Origin: an uncultured Bacteroidales bacterium
GTDB taxonomy: Bacteria; Bacteroidota; Bacteroidia; Bacteroidales; Paludibacteraceae
Assembly (NCBI GenBank): GCA_947164985.1
Contig: CAMUYI010000001.1
Coordinates: 186,001 to 250,000, forward strand
Direction of reading: 5' to 3'
DNA length: 64,000 bases
Shown here piece by piece: positions 22,124 through 30,200 of this stretch (the first letter of the stretch is position 1; each line of letters begins with the position of its first letter). The position numbers and the translations under genes were made by a program. The notes under the pieces were generated by a model. It had not been told where the DNA came from. It worked only from the letters and a program-made list of their open reading frames with translations, and did not search any database.

Positions 22124-22729
22124 ATGTTTTCCGAAAGAGACACCAAAGGCCCAAGCCTCCGAAAAGGATCTATTGAAGTAGTATGCGGATCGATGTTCTC
22201 GGGTAAGACTGAAGAACTGATCCGCCGTATGAAACGTGCTAAGTTTGCCAAACTGCGTGTAGAGATCTACAAACCCGCCATCGATGTGCGTTACAGCGAA
22301 GAAGATGTGGTTTCCCATGATCGCAATGTCATCCAATCAACACCGGTGGACAGCAGTCAGAATATCCTGCTTATGGTCGATGATATCGATGTCGTTGGTA
22401 TTGATGAGGCACAGTTCTTCGATATGGGTATCGTCGATGTATGCAAGCAGTTGGCGGACCGCGGTATCCGCGTTATCTGTGCCGGTTTGGACATGGACTT
22501 TAAGGGTGTTCCCTTCGGACCCATGCCGGCTCTCATGGCTATTGCCGATGATGTGTATAAGACCCATGCTATCTGCGTGCATTGCGGTGATTTGGCATAC
22601 GTCAGCCATCGTCTCGTAGCTTCCGAGAAACGCGTCCTCTTGGGCGAAACAGACAGTTACGAACCCCTTTGCCGCGAATGCTATAATAAAGCGTTAGCCT
22701 TAGAGGAAAATCAAAAATCACAAATCTAA
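22124..22729 (+). CDS. tdk: thymidine kinase
   Basis: [23 protein letters not shown], zinc motif CVHC...CREC. Confidence 0.96.
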   Translation: MFSERDTKGPSLRKGSIEVVCGSMFSGKTEELIRRMKRAKFAKLRVEIYKPAIDVRYSEEDVVSHDRNVIQSTPVDSSQNILLMVDDIDVVGIDEAQFFDMGIVDVCKQLADRGIRVICAGLDMDFKGVPFGPMPALMAIADDVYKTHAICVHCGDLAYVSHRLVASEKRVLLGETDSYEPLCRECYNKALALEENQKSQI

Positions 22730-22737
22730 AATCACAA

Positions 22738-24786
22738 ATTATCAACTGTGTTGATATCATATTACCTTTAGCTATCCGAGATACTTATACCTATAGCATC
22801 CCGGATAGTTTGTCTCTACCCGCTCCGGGTACACGCGTCGTCGTGCCCTTAATGAAAAAAGAGGTGCGAGGCGTAGTACTGCGTGAACATACCGAACCGA
22901 TCGACGAAGAGTTGGCTTCCAAGATACGCCCAATAACGGCTGTTTTGGAGGACGCGCCGGTTGTACCATCCTATCAACTGGCATTATGGCAATGGATGAG
23001 CGGTTATTACATGTGTTCCTTAGGCGAAGTGATGGCGGCGGCCTTACCGGGTGGACTCGATAAACGGCTTACCGACCCGCCTAAACGCAGTCGAAAAAAA
23101 GATCTAACCTATACCGGACCTATAGAACCCATCCATGATCTATCGTCCGCACAAGCGAAAAGTGTCGATGAAATCGGGACTTTTTGGAATGCAGGTAAGG
23201 ATATTGTGCTATTGCATGGTGTGACTTCCAGTGGTAAAACGGATATCTATATTCATTTGATTCAGGAGCAATTGGCGCAAGGAAAGAACGTGCTTTATCT
23301 TGTTCCGGAGATTGCCTTGACCACTCAACTCACCTCCCGTCTGCAGAAGATCTTCGGTGATCAACTCATCGTTTATCATAGTCGTTTCACCGATGCCGAA
23401 CGCGAACAACGATACAAACAAATCACAAATCACCATGGCTCTGCCGATCGACAGAAATCCCAAATCACCAATAACTACGTGGTCCTCGGCGCACGAAGTG
23501 CCATCTTTCTTCCCATCCCGAATATAGGATTGGTCATTGTGGATGAGGAGCATGAACCCAGTTACAAGCAAGCCGAACCCAATCCGCGTTATCATGCCCG
23601 CGCCGCAGCGATTGTCTTGGCCAAGGAACATGGGGCTAAGGTGCTATTAGGTACGGCCACGCCTTCTATAGAATCGTATTACTTGGCGCAGAAAGGGGTG
23701 TATGGATTGGTTTCATTAACCCAACGGTTTGGCGGGGCGGAACTGCCGGATATCCAGCTCATTGACCTCAAGCGGCAGTACGAACGCAAAGAGATGTACG
23801 ATCATTTCTCGGACCCGCTGGTGGATCGGATTCGTCAGTGTTTGGCGGACAACAAACAGGTCATTCTTTTTCAGAACAGACGAGGATATGCGCCGCAGAT
23901 ACAATGTGTCCAATGCGGTCAACCGCCTCGTTGCATCCAATGTGATGTACCGATGACGCTTCACTTGCGGCCGCGCGAACTGCAATGTCATTATTGCGGT
24001 TACCATATGCCCGTTCCTGCCGTCTGTCCGCACTGCGGAGGGGAACTCAAAGCCATCGGCATCGGTACCGAACGGATCGAAGATGAGATACGGACCCTCT
24101 TTCCGGAAGCACGCGTGCTGCGTATGGACTTGGATACAACCCGTAATAAATCGGCATATCAGGATATCATCAATGCGTTTGCTAACCACGAGTGCGATAT
24201 CTTGGTCGGTACGCAGATGATCACCAAAGGTCTGCATTTCGATGATGTGCGTCTCGTGGCGGTTCTTAATGCCGATCCGCTGTTTAACCAACCCGACTTC
24301 CGGGCCTACGAACGGGCGTTCCAGATGTTGGAGCAAGTGGCAGGACGTGCGGGGCGAAAAGGCAGCAAAGGGGAAGTGTGGATTCAGACTTTTGATCCGG
24401 AGAACAAGATGCTGCAACTCGTCAAGACGCATGATTATGTAGCTTTATATAACCAACAACTGACGGAACGGGAGATGTTCCATTATCCCCCATTTCATCG
24501 GATCATTCGGTTGCAGTTACGTCATGCCAAACAGGCGCAAGTGCATACGACGGCTACCCAACTGCAAGCCCATTTGGCACGTATCTTCGGTAGACGTGTC
24601 TCAGCCGTCATCATCCCGTCCGTGGAACGCGTACAAGCCTATTATATTCGCGAACTGACACTCCGCATCGAAGCAGGGGCGAATATAGCCGAAGCCAAAC
24701 GGCGACTCAACGAAGCAATCGAGTATATTTTCTCGATGAAATCGAATAAAAATGTAAAAATCATAATAGATATTGACCCGATATGA
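22738..24786 (+). CDS. priA: primosomal protein N' (PriA helicase); true start probably upstream of the first TTG at 22810
   Basis: LLHGVTSSGKTDIY, VDEEHEPSYKQ, GTATPSIESY, four Cys pairs CVQCGQPPRCIQC..CHYCGY..CPHCGG; conserved-looking N-terminus VDIILPLAIRDTYTYSIPDSLSLPAPGTRVVVP is in frame upstream of 22810. Confidence 0.93.
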   Translation: MINCVDIILPLAIRDTYTYSIPDSLSLPAPGTRVVVPLMKKEVRGVVLREHTEPIDEELASKIRPITAVLEDAPVVPSYQLALWQWMSGYYMCSLGEVMAAALPGGLDKRLTDPPKRSRKKDLTYTGPIEPIHDLSSAQAKSVDEIGTFWNAGKDIVLLHGVTSSGKTDIYIHLIQEQLAQGKNVLYLVPEIALTTQLTSRLQKIFGDQLIVYHSRFTDAEREQRYKQITNHHGSADRQKSQITNNYVVLGARSAIFLPIPNIGLVIVDEEHEPSYKQAEPNPRYHARAAAIVLAKEHGAKVLLGTATPSIESYYLAQKGVYGLVSLTQRFGGAELPDIQLIDLKRQYERKEMYDHFSDPLVDRIRQCLADNKQVILFQNRRGYAPQIQCVQCGQPPRCIQCDVPMTLHLRPRELQCHYCGYHMPVPAVCPHCGGELKAIGIGTERIEDEIRTLFPEARVLRMDLDTTRNKSAYQDIINAFANHECDILVGTQMITKGLHFDDVRLVAVLNADPLFNQPDFRAYERAFQMLEQVAGRAGRKGSKGEVWIQTFDPENKMLQLVKTHDYVALYNQQLTEREMFHYPPFHRIIRLQLRHAKQAQVHTTATQLQAHLARIFGRRVSAVIIPSVERVQAYYIRELTLRIEAGANIAEAKRRLNEAIEYIFSMKSNKNVKIIIDIDPI

Positions 24787-25730
24787 TTCAAAGAGAAAAA
24801 CGCCGAGTGGCGTATATCAACGAGATGATTGAGTCCGGCCATGCTGCAGAACTCGTGGCGATGGGAGAGAAGTACCACCAACATCAACTCGCGCGCATCG
24901 CGCGAAATATATGTTCGCGTGCGAACGTGCGCGTAGTGCTTATTGCCGGACCGTCTTCCAGCGGTAAAACCAGTACCAGTCATAAACTGTGTCTCGAACT
25001 GCTGGCGCAGGGCAAACAACCGGTCGCTTTATCCCTCGATAACTGGTATCTGAATGGCGAACTGATTCCGCGCGATGAGAACGGTAAGCGGGATGATGAG
25101 TCGATCTACGCGCTGGATATCCGTCAGCTGGAAGCCGATCTGAAAGCACTCCTGGATGGCAAAGAGATAGCGCTGCCTACCTTCAATTTTGAAGCAGAGA
25201 AGCGCGAATACAGGGGCGATACGCTCAAACTCGAAGCAGGCACCATTCTGGTTATCGAAGGTATCCATGCTCTCAATCCGCTCTTGACCGAACATATCGA
25301 TTCGTCATGTAAGTATAAGATCTACGCTTCGCCGATGAGCCCTGTGTCCCTGGACGGACATAAATGGATCCCGACGCACGTACATCGTCTGCTGCGCCGC
25401 ATGAGTCGCGATTTTCGTACACGCGGTAAGAGTCCGCAACAGACCATCACCAACTGGCCTTCCGTGCGCGCAGGGGAGAAGAAATGGATTGAACCCTTTA
25501 AGAAAGAGGCGGATGCACGTTTCGATACGTCCATGATGTACGAACTGCCGGCCATCCGGTATGCCGTTGAAACAGCCTTACAAACCGTACCTGCCGTTTC
25601 CAAGGAATATACCATCGCCAAACAACTGCTTTATTACCTCAGTTTCTTCGAAGGACTGGAGGCATCGTATATCCCACGAACCTCTATTCTGCGGGAATTT
25701 ATCGGCGGAAGTCAGTTCAATGTGGCATGA
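24783..25730 (+). CDS. uridine kinase / phosphoribulokinase family nucleoside kinase (lacks TGS/ThrRS-like N-domain)
   Basis: VVLIAGPSSSGKTSTSHKL Walker A, SLDNWYLN, TILVIEGIHALNPLLT. Confidence 0.85.
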   Translation: MIQREKRRVAYINEMIESGHAAELVAMGEKYHQHQLARIARNICSRANVRVVLIAGPSSSGKTSTSHKLCLELLAQGKQPVALSLDNWYLNGELIPRDENGKRDDESIYALDIRQLEADLKALLDGKEIALPTFNFEAEKREYRGDTLKLEAGTILVIEGIHALNPLLTEHIDSSCKYKIYASPMSPVSLDGHKWIPTHVHRLLRRMSRDFRTRGKSPQQTITNWPSVRAGEKKWIEPFKKEADARFDTSMMYELPAIRYAVETALQTVPAVSKEYTIAKQLLYYLSFFEGLEASYIPRTSILREFIGGSQFNVA

Positions 25731-25775
25731 TTTTGCACTTTTTTTACTTAAAAATGCAAAAAAATAGCAAAAAAT

Positions 25776-25806
25776 TTGCACATGTCAGAAAAAAGCAGTA
25801 CTTTTG
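25776..25806 (+). promoter_or_regulatory. promoter for tRNA-Met
   Basis: TTGCACAT...TACTTTTG. Confidence 0.55.
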
Positions 25807-25883
25807 CACCCGCTTTCGTCGGAAGAGACTTTTAGCCCCCCCTCTCGGGAGGACTGCTAACGAAGTGATAGTTCGACCGAAAA

Positions 25884-25953
25884 GCGTAGATCAAAACGTA
25901 GGCGTCATTGAGCGATGTAATCGCGAGTCACGCGAAGTTTTAGATCAAGCGCG
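25884..25953 (+). repeat. dispersed structured repeat, copy A (tRNA leader)
   Basis: gatcaaaacgtaggcgtcattgagcgatgtaatcgcgagtcacgcgaagttttagatcaag; matches reverse complement of 40605-40672. Confidence 0.7.
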
Positions 25954-25954
25954 A

Positions 25955-26028
25955 GGCGGGATAGCTCAGCTGGTTAGAGCGCATGATTCATAATCATGAG
26001 GTCCCCAGTTCAATCCTGGGTCCCGCTA
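25955..26028 (+). tRNA. tRNA-Met(CAT)
   Basis: GGCGGGATAGCTCAGCTGGTTAGAGCGCATGATTCATAATCATGAGGTCCCCAGTTCAATCCTGGGTCCCGCTA, full cloverleaf; elongator Met versus Ile2 not resolved. Confidence 0.93.
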
Positions 26029-26031
26029 CAG

Positions 26032-26057
26032 AAAACGTCCTTCGGGGCGTTTTTTTG
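26032..26057 (+). terminator. tRNA-Met terminator
   Basis: aaaacgtccttcggggcgttttttt. Confidence 0.85.
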
Positions 26058-26130
26058 TATGATTATGAATCATGAGGTCCCAAGTTCTTAGCCACAAGGG
26101 CACGATTATTTCAATCCTGGGTCCCGCTAC
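26058..26130 (+). pseudogene. degenerate 3' partial copy of tRNA-Met
   Basis: atgattatgaatcatgaggtccc-aagtt-[24-nt insert]-tcaatcctgggtcccgcta; lacks 5' half, T-loop interrupted, anticodon loop inverted. Confidence 0.85.
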
Positions 26131-26159
26131 CAAAAACGTCCGTTCAGGGCGTTTTTTTT
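26131..26159 (+). terminator. second copy of the tRNA terminator
   Basis: caaaaacgtccgttcagggcgtttttttt. Confidence 0.8.
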
Positions 26160-26170
26160 GTGCCTACCTC

Positions 26171-26201
26171 TTGCATATATCGCAAAAAAGCAGTAATTTT
26201 G
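26171..26201 (+). promoter_or_regulatory. promoter for lipoprotein gene at 26228
   Basis: TTGCATAT...TAATTTTG. Confidence 0.65.
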
Positions 26202-26227
26202 CAGCAAATTTTAAATTGTATAACGTT

Positions 26228-26746
26228 ATGAAAAAAATTCTCTTTCTCTCCGTAGCGGTCATGATGATGGCAAGCTGTGGATTTACAAAAAACAGTACTT
26301 CAAGTAATGCTTCGCAGACGACGAACACGACTGCAACTGCTGCAACCAATGCCCTCAGTGCCGGACAAGGTGCTGGCAACGCCCTCTTACAGTTGTATAA
26401 CCAGTACAAAGCCGATGGCAACAGGTATGATTACAAGAACATGCAGAATGCTCTCAACACGGTAACGCTGCTGGCTAACTGCGAGGGACTGAAAACCAAT
26501 TACAAAGACAAGACCTACCTCAAAGATTTCGGAAAAGGTCTGATCGCATCGTCGCTGGGTCTGGTAACGCAGAATAATGTAGCGACCGTTACCAACAGTC
26601 TGGTAGATATGGTGAAGAACAGCGAGACCGTTCATACCGCTACTACCCAAGCGCAGAACACCGCTTCCACCGCTGCCGGTTATGCCAACACCGCTGCCCA
26701 GTACGCCGGTGCTCTCAGCACCCTCCTCTCCGCGTTCGGCAAATAA
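26228..26746 (+). CDS. small lipoprotein
   Basis: ATG at 26228 rather than ORF-track 26072; MKKILFLSVAVMMMASCGF lipobox, low-complexity Thr/Ala tail. Confidence 0.75.
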   Translation: MKKILFLSVAVMMMASCGFTKNSTSSNASQTTNTTATAATNALSAGQGAGNALLQLYNQYKADGNRYDYKNMQNALNTVTLLANCEGLKTNYKDKTYLKDFGKGLIASSLGLVTQNNVATVTNSLVDMVKNSETVHTATTQAQNTASTAAGYANTAAQYAGALSTLLSAFGK

Positions 26747-26767
26747 ACCAAGCATAATACATACATA

Positions 26768-26799
26768 GAAAAAAATCGCTCATATCGGGCGATTTTTTT
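26768..26799 (+). terminator. terminator after lipoprotein gene
   Basis: aaaaaaatcgctcatatcgggcgattttttt. Confidence 0.8.
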
Positions 26800-27250
26800 G
26801 TGTAAATGCTTGCTTATCGCGAAGTCGGCTTGCTCCCTTAATGGAGTAAAAAGTAGCTATCAGGAGTAGCATAAAGAGCCAAGGCGTGTCGCCGAGGGGG
26901 GCGGGATCGGGGACAACACCCGTCGGGTCGTCATCTTCACCCGGCTCATCCTCAAATGGATCCGATAGGCGAATTCTCCGTGGTCCATTGTTCTGCTGCC
27001 CCGGAACATAGGACGCGGGGTGCCCTGAAGAGGTGAGATATACAGATGATGTACTACGGAACTGATAGGTCGGCGCGGCAGATACATAGGAAGTGGTAGC
27101 GGTGGATTGATATATCGGTTGATACCCCCACGCCTTAGATTGATCATTTCTATCATATCCGTACGCGAAAGCCGCTGTGTGACAGAAGCCACACAGAAGC
27201 AAGATCAGTACATGTCTTATAAATCGATTTTTCATTTTCTCAATTCCCAT
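26780..27250 (-). CDS. small exported protein with C-terminal PLGDTPW-TM-basic tail
   Basis: 156 aa; signal peptide; acidic/Pro region then PLGDTPWLFMLLLIATFYSIKGASRLRDKQ. Confidence 0.6.
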   Translation of the reverse strand: MGIEKMKNRFIRHVLILLLCGFCHTAAFAYGYDRNDQSKAWGYQPIYQSTATTSYVSAAPTYQFRSTSSVYLTSSGHPASYVPGQQNNGPRRIRLSDPFEDEPGEDDDPTGVVPDPAPLGDTPWLFMLLLIATFYSIKGASRLRDKQAFTQKNRPI

Positions 27251-27264
27251 TTTTCATTCCCTCC

Positions 27265-30200
27265 TTATCTGATTTTTTGACCAAAGACCGTATATACATG
27301 TCCGTCGCGCAATATCAGCACATGCCCGTCTTTGACGATTTTAACGATTTCATTTTTACTGTTTGCCTTTTGCTCCACGCCGGTCGTGATCGGTCCTTCT
27401 CCTGAATCGTCGGGATGATAACCGGGTCGACGGATGAAGTACCGCATCTCATGGTTCACTTCCGGTGTCTCTATCTCCAGACAGATACCGTCCATGATCG
27501 GGCGCTCGGTATCAGTCAGCGCATCGTAAAGCACCAGGTTGCCGTCTATATTATTGACGCCGGTGAACCAGAGATAGGAAATCGGTTCAAAAGGCAGTTC
27601 GCTATTATAGAAGGAGATAGGTACATTGACAATCTCGGAACGCAGGTCAATACTGAGTCCGCTGTTGCCCTCTACGGCGTAAATATTAAACGGCGTAGCC
27701 GGAGCCGAAGTAGCGGTGTAGTTATCGATATTGAGGGTCGTCAGTGTAGCGTCCTCGCCGCGTATGATGGCATCGTCGAATCCTTGTCCGAGCAGCAGAC
27801 GCGAGGTACAACGCGCGGATGCAGGGTTAACCGCCGTAACGGTCATTATACCTTTATTATATATCGCGCTCGCGTGTGCGCGCTTGGGCGCTGGAGCCGG
27901 ATCTGCAGGCAAAGGCCGGGTAATCTGGCTCGCATCGGTGACAATACGGTTGGTATTGAGGGTCACCTCGAGTGATTTAGCCGCATCTCCTTTCGCCTTG
28001 AGCACGATCGCATGCATCGGAGGCAGGTAGCGCGTCAAGGAGCTGATAGCATCTGCTTCTGCAAGCGCTGCGTATGTAATCGTAGTATATGCGCCGAGGG
28101 CATTCATATAACCGATCTCTGCATCGAGGAGCGAACGGTTATCGGCGATGAATCCCCAGATGTCGATATAGCCCATCGTCGGGTTACCGAAAACGAATGA
28201 GGTAGCGGCTGTACCATTGGTGAGGGTATAACTCTGGCTTGTAACCAATCTGCCGGGATAGAACGCCATCTTGCCTACGTTCTCTGCGCCCCCTGCGTTC
28301 TCCGCACGTTTGGCGCGAAGACCGGACTCGTACAAACTCCACACTTTATCGCCCGACTTGGTGTAGTAATAATAGATATCGTCGCTCTTGGGCAGACGTA
28401 CATCCGCTTCCCTGCCCGATGCCGTGCGGGTGAAGACCGCCCATCCTTGTGCCGGCTGGAGCGGAAGCGTAAGGGCGTTGGTTACTTTGGACCAAGTCGC
28501 GGCCTCGGTAGCGATAGTGTCTCTCTCCGGACCATTATTCTGATGGATCGCATCGCGACTATAGAGGGAGAGCCAGAAGGAAGCGTTACCAGTGGAATGA
28601 TTACGTCCGGAAGCATCGAACGTTCCTACTTCCCATATCGGCGTCTCTCCGTTCAGATCGGCGTTCGACATGAATAGATCGCCGGACAGGAGTCCCTCTA
28701 TCGGCGCGGAGCGCAGTGCCCATTTGTTATGCGGCGTACTCAGGTCGGCGATCACGCTGTCATACTCGAGGCGTTGCTGCTGACTCAGCGCTCCGCCCGG
28801 CAGGAAACGGATCGATTTACACCTGTTATACTGGAATCCCACTTGCTGGATCGAGTCCCTGGAGGTGATGGTCGCCGGCAGTACCGGATAAGGCCTACCG
28901 TCCGTCATCGGCGGGATAAGCACATGGGTAGTGGACAGCGGTGCATAACGCGCTTCCTCATGGATCAGCGTATTGTGTTGGTCAATACCAATCCAGTTAT
29001 CCGGGTTATTCCATCTATTATCTGCCGTCTGCGGATCCCATCGCAAGTAATCCGGCACAACGCTTACCGTGAACGGAATCGTACCTACCGGGCAATCATC
29101 GTCTCCTGATTCTTTCCATCCGGCATCGCCCATGTGGGTCATCATCTCGATACCGAAGGTATAGTTATACCCTGCTCTCATGCGGTAGTTGGTCTCCGAA
29201 GCGGGCACAACAATCAATGTATCGTTACCGTTGCGGTAATAACCATCATTACCGCTGCCTATATTCCACGTTCTATCCGGTGCGAGCAAGATATTGTCTA
29301 TACCGTCACGGAAATTGGGGTCATCGGTAGAGAGGAAGAGTATCTGTTTGAGCGCGACCTCCGGAGCTACACCGGAGGGCTGCATCATCAGCGAGTCGAT
29401 TGGTATATCCAATTCTTCATTCGCATGTTCTGCGTCCGCGAGCACTACAATCGGGTACTGCGATTCTTCTTCCGTTCGGTTCAATCCTCCGATAATCAAG
29501 GGCACTCCGCCACCTATACTGGATTTGAGCGCTATATGTACCGGCGTCGGACACACATCGATATTCATATTCTGCAGCACTTCGGAGCCCGAACCCGAAA
29601 TCGGGAAGATCGTATATTTGACGGAGTCATTTACCGGCGTGAGGACTGTCACATTCGACTGATAAAGGGTCAGGAAACCGCCTCTTACCAAATGCTTGAG
29701 AATGGTATAAGGCTTCAGATCGCCAGACGAGAGAGACACGCCGTTTGCTACTTGTATGCGCGCCATCTCTGCGCTGTCCACTTCTACCAGCGCACGAGCA
29801 AACTGGTTGGAGTTATCTTCGCCTCCGTACTGCCCGTCTGCGCGGAGAATATCACGGATTACTTTCTCAATATCTTCGTATTGGTAGCCATAGGTTATTG
29901 CACTGGTTGCCTTCGTGGTGTCGCCGTGCAGCAACCAGTCGTTGTAACATGAACCGGTCACTTCTACCGGCGCTAAGTTATCGAGGAGCAGCGTTCCCTT
30001 GACATGCAGCGAGACATCGTATAAGGAATTGGAGCACATCGCTGCTACCTCTTTCTCCGGTTGCTCATCGCCGTTGAGCGTCAAAATCATTCGGTTGCGG
30101 ACCTTCAACGAGCGGGTCAGCGCACATTGGCTGGATAGCAATTGGTTATAAGCCCCCGCCATGTGAACGACGTAGGTATTATCCGCCGACATCTTCGCCG

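Noticed and set aside
25727-25993. 88-aa ORF reading into tRNA-Met
   Set aside because: Ends inside the tRNA and spans a promoter and structured leader; better explained as non-coding
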